Assembly: GCA_026120185.1 (NCBI GenBank)
Contig: JANUWF010001110.1
Coordinates: 1,465,001-1,529,000 of the forward strand
Origin: Voacanga thouarsii
Lineage: Eukaryota; Streptophyta; Magnoliopsida; Gentianales; Apocynaceae
Length of the DNA: 64,000 nucleotides
Reading direction: 5' to 3'
How positions within the stretch are numbered: position 1 is the first letter of the stretch; every line of letters starts with the position of its first letter. Position numbers and translations under genes: made by a program. A model generated the notes under the pieces. It worked only from the letters and a program-made list of their open reading frames with translations. It was not told the origin of the DNA and ran no database searches. Below, in pieces: positions 25,262-37,984 of this stretch.

Positions 25262-25268
25262 CATTATT
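25168..25268. repeat. (TTA)n microsatellite
   Basis: About 31 near-perfect TTA units. Confidence 0.95.
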
Positions 25269-25420
25269 ACTTTAAAGTTGTTGGTTGCAACTTGCACAAG
25301 TACAAAAATGCGAGTAATGTTGTCGATTGCAACTTGCACAAATACAAAAATATGAGTAATGTAAATTTTTTTGGAAAAAAAATTTAATAGATCAGAAATA
25401 TGAATTGAATTTAAAATTAT

Positions 25421-25422
<2 letters not shown>

Positions 25423-25456
<34 letters not shown>
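25423..25456. repeat. (TA)n microsatellite
   Basis: About 17 TA units. Confidence 0.93.
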
Positions 25457-25461
<5 letters not shown>

Positions 25462-25790
25462 TTTAAGTTTTTAACTGGCTAAACTACCTCTTACTACCGG
25501 CCAATATAAATGAGGTGGCTTCCAGACAAATTCAACTAAATGTTGTTTATTTAAAAAAAAAAAAAAAAACAAACTAATTGTTGTTTATTATCTATCCCCT
25601 AAAGTCGTAACACATTCTGAACAACAAAACTAACAATAAAGATTTTTGCATGGACACCGAATGATCAACGTATGGTACGACAAGTATTTTGTCTACAACG
25701 CTGTTAATCTGTCTCCATCATTTTTATGTGTTAAGGGTTTGACTATACGATATACTAATGTAAACAAAATATATATACATGTCCTTAAAA

Positions 25791-27110
25791 CACCAAGTTT
25801 GTTTTTGTAGCATCCAGAACAAGTTGTAGATTAAGATTCGTATCAAAATAGTTTTATCTAATATACGTTGTTAATAATTTTTTATAAATATTTTTTTATT
25901 TGAATTTGAATACTATATTTCTATTACAAATTTAGTTAAAATAATTTACTTAAATCCGAGATTTTAATCCACAAAACTAATATATTAGTTTGTTGCCTTT
26001 TTAGACATTATGTATGATTTGAAGTCAGTGATGTATGAAGTTCAAATTATGTGGAAAACAACTATTAGTTTCTGTTATTTTGTTTTAACATGGTGTATAC
26101 TGACTACAATATGTTTTTATTTAATTTAACCAATTGAACACTAGGCTCAAAACAGTCTAAATTGATTCAAATGAAATTTAATTATTTGAAATTTGAAATT
26201 GTTTTATTTGACTTTTAAAATTTCTGACTCCAATCAGTAATTTAATTTTGGGGGAGGGGGAAGAGTAAGACCTTTCCAAACCAAGTTAAACTAAAAATTG
26301 AATAGCTCTACCCTAATATGTTACTCTAATGTGTATGCAAGTTAGAAATCAACCATATATACCAGAGATGGAATTAGAACCTTGGATTCGGGCGAGGAGG
26401 GCAAACTTGGAGGGGAAAAAAATGTAAATAATAATATTATAAATTAAAATGAAAAACTTTTTAGACGGTGAAAGAATTTACACCAACTTTTTTATGTCAA
26501 AAATTCAATTTTTTTAAAACATTAATTTTTAAAAATTTTAGGAAGGATATAGACAGTCTGCCCCGACCTCTAAATCTGTATCCTGGATACATGGAACTGC
26601 AAACGAACCATGAATAGGCAATGTTGCAACTAACAAACAATCTCCCACCAAACTTCCATCTTCTAATGCCAAGTTTCAGATCGAATTAATGGCATTCACC
26701 AGAAACCAACCGTTCAATAGGGTTGAGAACTAGAAGCATCAAATAGTTGACAAGTAAAAACATGTCAAAAATCCTCTTGAAAATTGCTCATATTCGTCCA
26801 GTCTATATGTTGTCATAGAGTTTTCAATATTAATGTGGTCTCTATCATAAACAGTTATTATCTCCTCTAGTCAATTGTGTTGAATATTCAACAACTGTGC
26901 CGTTCATACAAAATTCAAACTTTTTTTTTTGGGCATAATATGGCATCATGAAGTTGTAATGATTTCGTCACTTCTCAAATTTGCATAGTTTGGTCCTCTA
27001 CAAGTAGTTTGAGATATGTCTTTTTTTTCTCTAACTTTTTTTTTTTCTGAATCGGTGAACAAGCAAGAGATGATGATACAAGACCACCCAACTAGTAGGT
27101 CAAGATGTTC
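25791..27110. repeat. Old tandem duplication, copy 1
   Basis: About 1.3 kb beginning AAGTTTGTTTTTGTAGCATC. It is matched, with substantial divergence, by 27111-about 27600 (start of unit) and about 29850-30645 (rest of unit). Shared landmarks include AGAACAAGTTGTAGATTAAG, a TTTTATTTGACTTTTAAAAT block, AATAGCTCTACCCTAATATG, and an AAGAGATGATGA(T)A block near the end. No coding seen. Confidence 0.75.
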
Positions 27111-27166
27111 TAGTTTGTTTTTGCAACATCTAGAACAAGTTGTAGATTAAGATTCATGTCAAAATA

Positions 27167-27212
<46 letters not shown>

Positions 27213-27600
27213 AAGAATTACTGAATACTTTTGGAGTGATACGTGACAAAGTTTTATGATAGTATGTAGGTATAATTGAATTTAATTGAAAACTATTTCT
27301 TGAACATGTAACAAAGTCCTATAGTGACACGTAAATATAATTAAATTTAACTGAAGACTCTCTATTTGATATGTGTATAACGAATTGTAATTACTATGTA
27401 CATCAAAGCGTGTATAACAAATCCATGCAACACAGCACATAAAACAAGTTTATCTAATACACATTGTTAATATTTGTTCACAAATGCATCATTCGTTCAA
27501 TTTAGATGTTTATATTTTTATTACAAATTAAGTCAAAAATATACATACAAGTCCATATACTTTAATGCACAAAACTAATATTTCTGTAGTTATTAATATT
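27111..27600. repeat. Old tandem duplication, copy 2, first part
   Basis: Begins TAGTTTGTTTTTGCAACATC immediately at the end of copy 1, so the copies are head-to-tail. A (TA)n run at 27170-27210 interrupts it; later matches include TATCTAATACACATTGTTAA and CACAAAACTAATATTTCTG. Confidence 0.7.
27170..27210. repeat. (TA)n microsatellite
   Basis: About 20 TA units, absent from the equivalent place in copy 1. Confidence 0.93.
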
Positions 27601-28076
27601 TTTCTTAGTGGTGATTTTTAGAACAATTTTGTACATAAAAATGAAATGGTTGCTCATGATTTTTTTTTTTTTTTTTGGAAAAAAATTATCTAGCACAAAA
27701 GCTTACAAATTCTTTCTTATTTATTTGTTTATAGATAAAGTTTGAACTATAATTTGATGCTTTATTCTTTTGCCAAACCACTTGTAGAGCAAAAAGAAGT
27801 GATATTTTGAACAAAATCAGACAAATAATAATAAAGAATAAAATCTAAATATTTTACCAATAATAAAGAAAAACCAAATGCGTCAACGGTTGATCAATGG
27901 AAATATTTAATTGGTATTGTAAAATAACTAAAAACAACCTCATCTAAATGCGTTAGCAATATGTCAATAATGGGGTTGATCAATGGGATTTGGCGATTGA
28001 CAATTGATGTGAGATGGAGTTCTTGGAGTTGGAAAATAGGGAGTATATCATAAAAATTATATATAAAATGTCCTCT
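27601..28076. other. Unassigned AT-rich DNA
   Basis: Lies within the interruption of duplication copy 2. No gene recognised. The last five bases, TCCTC, are the left target duplication of the solo LTR. Confidence 0.5.
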
Positions 28077-28432
28077 GTTATGAATTATTGGAATCTCCAT
28101 TAATTAGTGGAGGCTCCACTAATTATGGATTTATGTGAATTATTAGAAGATTTTTATGGATGTCCACCATTTAGTGGAGACACCATTAATTGAAGATGAT
28201 GTATGCCATGATGTATTTCACTAATTAGAGCTCTATAAATAGAGCTATTCTCTAAGCTTGTAATACACCATCATTTTGTGAAAGAAAGATTAGTGAAAGA
28301 AAGATTAGAGAAAGAATTGTGAGAGAAAGAAAGAGAGAAGTTTGAAGAGAAATTCTTGTGCAAAGAATAGTTAGAATTTTCTTAGTGTGTAGTGTGTAGA
28401 TTTTATTCTAACACTACCCTAATTTTATAACA
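28077..28432 (+). mobile_element. Copia solo LTR (Copia-2 family)
   Basis: 356 bp, TGTTATGAATTATTGG...TTTTATAACA, very close to the Copia-2 LTRs. An exact 5-bp duplication TCCTC flanks it (28072-28076 and 28433-28437), and no internal region follows, so it is a solo LTR. Contains CTCTATAAATAGAGC as a TATA-type promoter box. Confidence 0.95.
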
Positions 28433-28437
28433 TCCTC

Positions 28438-29785
<1,348 letters not shown>

Positions 29786-29849
29786 TTGCTTGCTTCTCTT
29801 GAAGTGAACAATAGTTTGGCTTTGTCATGATTTTTGTAATTTTAGATAT

Positions 29850-30645
29850 TATTTATGGTTTTGAATCCATTGATGTAGAGTTCAAACTGTGTCCAAAATA
29901 ACTTAGTTTCTTTAATTTTATCTCAATATGATGCATTTAAATTACGAACCATATTTTTTATTTAATTTAATCAATCGAACAATAAACTCAAAACAACCCA
30001 AATCGATCTAAATTGTACCAAATTATTTGAAATATATAGTTTTATTTGACTTTTAAAATTTTCCGACCCAAAATAATTTACTTTAAAAAAAGAGTAAAAT
30101 ACCAAACTAAACCAAATCATGAATAGCTCTACCCTAATATGTTGCCCTAATGTGCATGCATGTTTGAAAACAACCATACATGCAACAACAAATCAATCAT
30201 GAACAGGCAATGTTGAGCAATTATTTTAACGACCAATTTCCCACCAAACTCTCCTTATAATTTGACCTATGATTGACTAAAACCCTAAATTCATCTTCTG
30301 TGCCACGTTTCAGATCTAACTAATGACGTTCACCTCAAACCAACCACAGCTTTGTTAGAGCTTGGCAGTATCGACCCGTCAAGGGTTGAAAACTACATAA
30401 CAAAGGGTAGGTTGACCAGCAAATAGTTGTCAAAATCCTCTTGAAAACTCATCAATGTGGTCTTTATCATACATAGTTATAATCTTCTCATTGCCAATTG
30501 TGTTACATATCGTGATTTCTCAATTTTGCATATTTTGATTCTTTTTAATGATTTTAAGATAAGTTTTCCTTCTTTTTTTTCCGGTGAAGCGATCAAGAGA
30601 TGATGACATAAGACTTTCCAACTAACACTAATAGGGCAAGATGTA
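29850..30645. repeat. Old tandem duplication, copy 2, second part
   Basis: Aligns with about 26030-27110 of copy 1, ending at the shared GGGCAAGATGT/GGTCAAGATGT phrase. Together with 27111-27600 it makes a second unit interrupted by about 2.2 kb. Confidence 0.7.
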
Positions 30646-30838
30646 TGGCTTATGTTAAATGTGTGACTTTTTGTTTCCATTTTTTCTAGGCTGAGTGAGT
30701 AGCATATTTTTGCTAGAGTTTGACACAATTTTGCATTTCCTAAATTCCTGTAAATTAGATACTGAATTAATAACTATTAATTACTTCACTGAAAATACAG
30801 AATATTGGTTAAAGCTTAAATGCTCAAATAGTGGATTT

Positions 30839-31205
30839 TGTTATGAATTATTGGAATCTCCATTAATTAGTGGATGCTTCACTAATTATGGATTTATGTG
30901 AATTATTAGAAGATTTTTATGGATGTCCACCATTTAGTGGAGACACCACTAATTAAGATTAGTGGAAGATGATATATGCCATGATGTAATCCACTAATTA
31001 GAGCTCTATAAATAGAGCTATTCTCTAAGCTTGTAATACACAATCATTTTGTGAAAGAAAGATTAGTGAAAGAAAGATTAGAGAAAGAATTGTAAGAGAA
31101 AGAAAGAGAGAAGTTTGAAGAGAAATTCTTGTGCAAAGAATAGTTAGAATTTTCTTAGTGTGTAGTGTGTAGTTTTTATTCTAACACTACCCTAATTTTA
31201 TAATA
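30839..31205 (+). repeat. Copia-2 5' LTR
   Basis: TGTTATGAATT...TTTTATAATA; the final ACA of the family is ATA here. TATA-type box CTCTATAAATAGAGC near 31004. It is followed by CGTTATCAGCACGAG, conserved also in Copia-1 and so the likely primer-binding region. Confidence 0.95.
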
Positions 31206-31306
31206 CGTTATCAGCACGAGTCTCTACTGGTACAAAAGCCAGAAGACTAAGCACGAGTTTCTGCCGTTAACAAAACCAGAAGAGAGGTACGCATTTATTG
31301 ATCTCT

Positions 31307-32375
31307 ATGGCTAATCTCGCTAAACTCGAATTTGTAGCCCTTGATATTTCTGGAAAAAATTATATGTCATGGGTTCTCGATGCAGAAATGCATCTAAATG
31401 CTGAAGGCCTTAGTGAAACTATTCAAGCAAATAATAGTGCATCTGCACAACACAGGGCTAAAGCTTTGATTTTTATTCGTCGTCATCTCGATGAAAATTT
31501 GAAAATGGAATATCTTACCGAAAAAGATCCATATGTCCTGTGGGTAAATTTAAAAGAAAGATTTGACCACCTGAAGATGGTCGTACTACCCACTGCACGG
31601 TATGAATGGTTGCACCTGAGGTTGCAAGATTTTAAAACCGTGAATGAATATAGCTCCGCAATGTATAAAATTACATCTCAATTAAAATTATGCGGAGAAA
31701 AAAATGACTGATGAAGATATGTTGGAGAAGACATTCTCCACCTTTCATGCCTCAAATATTGTCCTGCAGCAACAATATCGAGAAAAGGGGTATACAAAAT
31801 TTACAGATTTAATTACTACCCTCCTCATTGCAGAGAAGAATAATGAGTTATTATTGAGAAATCATGAAGCCAGACCAACTGGCTCAACAGCACTCCCAGA
31901 AGTGAATGTTGTTGGCTCTAGCAGAAGCCATCGTTATAGTCATGGTCGTGGCCATGTCCGTGGCCGTGGTAGTGGTTATGGTCGTAGACACGCTCGATAT
32001 TTCCCTTATCACAATCATAATCAAACTGTGAGAAATACTGGCCACCTGAAGTGGAACAGAAAAGATCATACGGGAAAAGAAAAAGAAATTGAAGAAAAGT
32101 ATGAGGATATATGTTATAGATGTGGCATGAAAGGTCATTGGTCACGAAACTGTCGTACGGCTAAGCATTTAGTTGAATTGTATCAAGCTTCATTGAAAAA
32201 TAAAAATGTGGAAGCAAATTTTTCTCAACATCCAATAAATAATGCTGAGGATGATGATATTGATCCTGAAGATCTTAATATCAATATTACCCATATGGAT
32301 GTATCGGATTTTTTTGAACACCCAGACGGTATGATAGACCATTTAATTGGTGATGGCAATGTCCAGAAGAACTAA
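31307..32375 (+). pseudogene. Copia-2 gag, one frameshift
   Basis: Nucleocapsid/capsid precursor. I choose the ATG at 31307 (MANLAKLEF) because it aligns with Copia-1; an upstream in-frame codon at 31298 is TTG. The frame runs to 31711, where an extra A in an A-run near 31700 shifts it; the rest continues in the next frame from about 31704 to 32375. The C-terminal half has a Gly/Arg/His/Ser-rich patch (about 31920-32000) and an intact zinc knuckle, CYRCGMKGHWSRNC, at 32112-32153. A TAA ends gag before the protease region. The capsid-like N-terminal half is the UBN2-type copia gag by family knowledge. Confidence 0.88.
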
Positions 32376-32439
32376 AGCCTCACCCTGATATTTTTGTATT
32401 TTTATTTTCATTCTATTCTAATAATATTTACGTTTGCAT

Positions 32440-35400
32440 ATATATATATATTTGTGTTCAGATGGTTGTTGTTAATGATGATGTATGCATTATTGATAGT
32501 GGAACTACACACACCATACTAAAAAATGAGAAATATTTTTTCTGATCTCAAAATGGGAGAAATAAATATTTATACGATAAACGGTAGTGCAAATGTAATT
32601 GAGGGTTCCAGAAGAGCTAGTATATTGTTGCCTAAAGGAACAACAATTATTATTGATAAGGCACTATTTTCCTCAAAATCCAGAAGAAATTTATTGAGTT
32701 TTAAAGATATCCGCAGAAATGGGTATCATGTTGAAACAAATGAGGAAAATGGGATTGAGCATCTTTTTATTACTCAAATGCATTTGGGTAAGAAATCGGT
32801 ATTAGAAAAACTGCCGTCTTTTTCTACTGGCCTATATTTTGTAAAAATACGTACAATTGAAATTCATCATCTAGCAAACCAGAAGTTTACTGATCCTATT
32901 ACTTTTAGCATTTGGCATGACTGGTTGGGTCATCCGGGATCTACCATGATGAGAAGAATCATTTGAGAATACACATGGTCATCCTTTAAAAAATAAAAGG
33001 ATATTAACATCAGAAAAATTCGCATGCACTGCATGTTCCCTAGGAAAATTAATTGTTAAACCATCACCAGTAAAAGTAGGAGCTGAAAGTCCTACATTTC
33101 TCGAACAGATTCACGGAGATATTTGTGGACCTATTGATCCACCATGTGGACTGTTCAAATATTTTATGGTCTTAATTGATGCATCATCCCGATGGTCACA
33201 TGTATGTTTATTATCTACTCGCAACCTGGCGTTTGCGAGATTACTTGCTCAAATAATTAAATTACGAGTACAATTTCCTGACCATCACATTAAAAATATC
33301 CGTTTGGATAATGCTGGTGAATTTTCATCACATGCTTTTGATGCATATTGCATGTCAATTGGGATTAATGTTAAACATCATGTAGCTCATGTTCACACAC
33401 AAAATAGTCTTGCTGAATCTTTGATTAAACGATTACAATTAATTGTTAGACCATTATTAATGAGAACAAATCTCTCAACATCTGCCTGGGGACATGCTAT
33501 TCTACATGCTGCAACACTTGCACGTATAAGACCAGCTAGTTATCATAAATTCTCTCTTTTGCAATTGGCTTTTGGGTCAGAACCAAATATTGCTCATTTA
33601 AGAATTTTTGGGTGTGCTGTATATATTCCAATTGCACCAAACAAACGTACAAAGATGGGTCCTCAAAGAAGAAAGGGGATATACGTTGGATATGATTCTC
33701 CCTCTATTATTAGGTATGTTGAACCCACGACAGAAATGTATTCACAAGCAAGATTTGCTGATTGTCATTTTGATGAATCATTATTCCCTAAATTAGGGGA
33801 GAACCAAAACGAGTATAAAAAGGATCTTGCTTGGACAACATCATTAAATTATCTTGATCCGCGCACAAGCGCATGTGAACTTGAAGTTCAAAAGATAATT
33901 CATTTGCAAAGCATTGCAAATCAAATGCCAGACGCTTTTGTTGACTCGGAAGAGTTACAAAATCGCATATTCCAGACTATAAATGCTCCTATTCGAATTG
34001 AAGTTCCAGCAGAACAAAATATTATATCTATAGTCGCTTGAGTCAAAAACACGCCAGAAGCGTGGCCGACCGCTTGGTTCTAAAGATAAAAATCCTCGAA
34101 AGAAAAGAGGATTAACTGATCTAGAAGATCATATTGAAGAAAAGAATGATAAAGACCAAGAGAGAACTGATGACAAAGAACCAGAAGTTGATGAAAGTAA
34201 CACTGAAATTTCTATCAATTATACCACTTCCGGTAGAAGGTGGAATCGGATAGAAACTGTTATTGATAATATATTTGCATACAATATATCTCTTGATGTT
34301 ACACAGGATAATGATGATCCTGAACCAATATCAGTTGATGAATGTCGGCATAGAAAAGATTGGCTGCAATGGAAAGATGCAATTCAATCGGAGTTAAATG
34401 CATTGACAAAACGTGAAGTTTTTGGACCTGCAGTCCGAACACCAGAAGGTGTAAAACCTGTTGGCTACAAATGGATATTTGTGCGAAAGCGCAATGAAAA
34501 GAGTGAAATCGTTCGATATAAAGCGCGATTAGTAGCCCAAGGTTTTTCACAAAGACCAGGTATTGATTATGATGAAACTTATTCTCCTGTTATTGATGCT
34601 ATTACACTCCGATATCTTATCAGTTTGGCAGTACATGAAAAGATAGATATGCGCCTATTAGATGTTGTCATCTGCTTACTTGTATGGAAATTTAGAAAAT
34701 GATGTTTACATGAAAATCCTCGAAGGATTTCATATGCACGAAGCATATAAACATTATCCTCGTGAAAATTACTCCATCAAGTTGCGAAATCATTATATGG
34801 CTCGAAGCAATCAGGCGCATGTGGTTCACACGTCTTAGTGAATATTTATTGAAAGCGGGATTTAAAAATGACCAGATATGTCCATATGTTTTTATTAAGA
34901 AATCTGGTTCTAAATTTGTGATATTAGCTATATATGTTGATGATATTAATCTTATTGGAACTCCTGAAGAGCTCCAAGAAATAATTGATTATTTAAAAAG
35001 AGAATTCAAAATCAAGGATTTTGGTAAAACCAAATTTTCCCTTGGTTTACAAATTGAACATCTGGAGAGTGGAACATTTATTCATCAATCAACATATACA
35101 GCAAAAGTGCTAAAAAGATTTTACATGGACAAAGCAGATCCATTGAGTATTCCAATGATCGTCTGATCATTAAATGTGAATAAAGATCCTTTCCGACCTC
35201 AAGAAAATAATGAAGAACTCCTTAGTCCTGAAGTACCATATCTCAGTGCAATTGGTGCATTGATGTATCTTGCTAATAATACACGACCTGATATTGCTTT
35301 TGCTGTCAATTTATTAGCAAGATTTAGTTCTTTACCAACACGACGACATTGGAATGGAATTAAACAAGTCCTTCGATATCTCCAAGGTACAATTGATCTC

Positions 35401-35955
35401 GGATTATTTTATTCAAATAAAACCAGTCCAACATTGATAGGTTATGCAGATGCTGGTTATTTATCTGATCCACATAAAGCACGTTCTCAAACGGGCTATC
35501 TATTTACATGTGGAAATACTGCTATATCATGGCGTTCTACGAAACAATCTATAGCAGATACTTCTTCAAATCATGCTGAAATTATAGCCATTCATGAAAC
35601 AAGTCGAGAATGTGTATGGCTAAGATCCATGATTCATTATATCCGAGAAAGTTGTGGATTATCATCAATCAAAGATATTCCAACTCCTCTTTATGAAGAC
35701 AATGCAGCTTGCATAGCTCAATTACGAGGAGGATATATTAAAGGAGATTGGACAAAACATATTTCACCAAAATTCTTCTTTACTCATGAACTCCAGAAGA
35801 AATGTGAAATTGATGTGCTACAAATTCGGTCATGTGATAACCTCGCAGATATTTTCACGAAGACTTTACCGACTGCAACATTTGAGAAGTTGAGATATAA
35901 AATCGGTATGCGTCGGTTTAAAGATTTAAATGAATCATCTCATCAGGGGGAGTAA
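32440..35955 (+). pseudogene. Copia-2 pol, motifs intact but frame broken
   Basis: Protease (DSG at 32495-32503), GAG-pre-integrase (HDWLGHPGS, about 32920), integrase (about 33000-33800, including IRLDNAGEFSSHAFD), RT (YVDD at 34933-34944) and RNase H (DAGYLSDPHKARSQTG near 35450, EDNAACIAQLRGG near 35695). Breaks relative to Copia-1 are a T-run indel near 32537, an inserted T near 32965, an inserted T near 34039, a small indel near 34670, missing bases near 34787-34805, and a CGA-to-TGA stop at 35164-35166. Several are single-base changes in homopolymers, so some could be assembly errors. The RNase H part is a clean 259-residue frame from 35176. Confidence 0.9.
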
Positions 35956-36069
35956 TAAACAGACATATAGAATAGTGTACTCTTTTTCCTTCACTAGATT
36001 TTTTTTCCCACTGGATTTTTATCTAGTAAGGTTTTAACGAGGCATATTCTTTATGTAATGGATGGACAT

Positions 36070-36080
36070 CCAAGGGGGAG
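36070..36080 (+). other. Copia-2 polypurine tract
   Basis: CCAAGGGGGAG directly before the 3' LTR TG. In this superfamily the tract primes plus-strand DNA synthesis. Confidence 0.85.
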
Positions 36081-36447
36081 TGTTATGAATTATTGGAATC
36101 TCCATTAATTAGTGGAGGCTCCACTAATTATGGATTTATGTGAATTATTAGAAGATTTTTATGGATGTCCACCATTTAGTGGAGACACCACTAATTAAGA
36201 TTAGTGGAAGATGATGTATGCCATGATGTAATCCACTAATTAGAGCTCTATAAATAGAGCTATTCTCTAAGCTTGTAATACACCATCATTTTGTGAAAGA
36301 AATATTAGTGAAAGAAAGATTAGAGAAAGAATTGTGAGAGAAAGAAAGAGAGAAGTTTGAAGAGAAATTCTTATGCAAAGAATAGTTAGAATTTTCTTAG
36401 TGTGTAGTGTGTAGTTTTTATTCTAACACTACCCTAATTTTATAACA
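36081..36447 (+). repeat. Copia-2 3' LTR
   Basis: 367 bp, TGTTATGAATT...TTTTATAACA, followed by the GATTT duplication at 36448-36452. Confidence 0.95.
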
Positions 36448-36452
36448 GATTT

Positions 36453-37181
36453 ATATTATTGCCTCTCGATTTTTTATTCGTAGGAAAAGCCTTTGGGCTT
36501 TTTCAAGAACTAAGCATGTAGTAATTGGGTTTTGGTCTTCCGCCTAGAAGTTTGTATTTTTGGGCTCAAAAAATGGGAAGTATGGGGAAGTTAACGTTTC
36601 CACGCTGGTGGGGTTGTGTGTTTAGATATACATGAGCATGAGAAGGGAGAAACAGAAATTTTCAAGAAAATCCAAATTTATTTTTTGATTTTTTTCCTAA
36701 GGCACTATATTTTATATTCTACTCTTTTCACCTGAAATTAAACATTTTTTAATGACATTTTAAAATAAATTTTCACAATTAACCTCATCTATTTAAAAAA
36801 ATACAAATGTACTCTCATTACTAACTTTTTTAATTAAAAAAAAAAAGTGTTAACTTACTTATAGTCAGATATTAAATATTTGTACCACATTAAAATAAAA
36901 AAGATAAAATTTTAAAAGGAAGAGTATTAATTAGAAGAGAAGCAAAACCAATATCTTACAAGTAAATACGTGATTGTTTATACAAAAAATTTTGTCCAAT
37001 ATTCACTTCTGTGCGGTAAGAGTTTTAGAAATGTAAGATTCTACAAACAGGAATGCCAGGAAAATTCAAATCTTGACATGAAATTTGCAATATTTATTAC
37101 AATTGGCAATTTAACTACCTCCTTATTTTGATCACAAAAACAACTTATGAATCCACGAAAGAGTGATACTAAGTAAAGTTC

Positions 37182-37238
<57 letters not shown>

Positions 37239-37455
37239 CATTATATATATGTCATCTTCTGCGTATAGATGTTCAACACACCAATAATCTCATAATTTGT
37301 GAGTTATGCATGGGGAGAGAGATGGGGTTCATTGGAGAGAATGGAAAAAGTAAGGTATTCATAATAGAGTTTTTTATCAGAATGGTCCCTTTTGTATTAT
37401 TGGGGCCATTCTGTATCAACTTGCCCGTATGCTATGGAGTTCTTTTTTTTTATCT
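36453..37455. other. Intergenic AT-rich DNA
   Basis: No gene recognised. A short inverted repeat, CAGAATGGTCCC ... GGGGCCATTCTG, lies at 37379-37413. Confidence 0.5.
37185..37237. repeat. (AT)n microsatellite
   Basis: About 26 AT units. Confidence 0.95.
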
Positions 37456-37690
37456 TGACGCATTTGTAAAATGCGTTCTCATTAAAATAGGACATATTAG
37501 TTTAATGTGTCCAATAGAGACGCATAACGAAGATGTGTCCTCATTAAAACGATGAATTAGGGTAATGACTCATATTTAGGACCCATTAGTGTAATGCGTC
37601 CTATATTAATGAGGACGCATTATAAAGATGCGTCATTAAAATAGGACGCATTAAACTTATGCGTCCTACTGAAAATATTACATTACACAT
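37456..37690. repeat. Left GACGCATT/AATGCGTC motif array
   Basis: At least eight copies of GACGCATT, AATGCGTCC or near variants in both orientations in about 230 bp, close to the 3' end of the transposase pseudogene. The same motif fills 40780-42050. I infer these are subterminal arrays of the MULE; no true element terminus or target duplication could be fixed. Confidence 0.75.
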
Positions 37691-37984
37691 TTCGTCAATG
37701 CGTTGTTTGTAAACTGCTTCCTTTTTTGTAATTTAGAAGTTTTAAATTAGTTTTTTTCACATTTGGCACACATTTGGACACATTCACTTTGAGGAATTTT
37801 AGAATTTTCTAAATTAGCTAACTCAGTATTTTGGGCACATTCTGTAGATGAGTCACAATTAAAAATAGTATTAAATAATGAAACTATTGTAAAATTAATT
37901 ATTTATCATTAAATAGATTTTGATCAATACAAGTGCATGAAAAATTATGTAATTTACTGTCCAGGTTCGAAACAAATGTTGCTA

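Larger units (their letters stand above)
24569..25790. other. Intergenic AT-rich DNA with microsatellites
   Basis: No gene recognised. A short phrase around GTTGCAACTTGCACAAGTAC at 25280 is repeated with changes 47 bp later. Open frames crossing the TTA run encode only Tyr or Ile homopolymers. Confidence 0.5.
30839..36447 (+). mobile_element. Copia-2: full-length Ty1/copia element, 5,609 bp
   Basis: Two 367-bp LTRs (30839-31205 and 36081-36447) flanked by an exact GATTT duplication (30834-30838 and 36448-36452). I count about eight differences between the LTRs (about 2%). Internal order is probable primer site, gag, protease, integrase, RT, RNase H, purine tract. Catalytic motifs survive (DSG, YVDD, zinc knuckle), but several single-base indels and at least one TGA break the frame, so this copy is not expected to make a full polyprotein. 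It is the best-preserved copy of its family in the window. Confidence 0.95.

Noticed and set aside
25124..25387. Open frames with long Tyr or Ile runs
   Set aside because: They are translations of the (TTA)n microsatellite on either strand.
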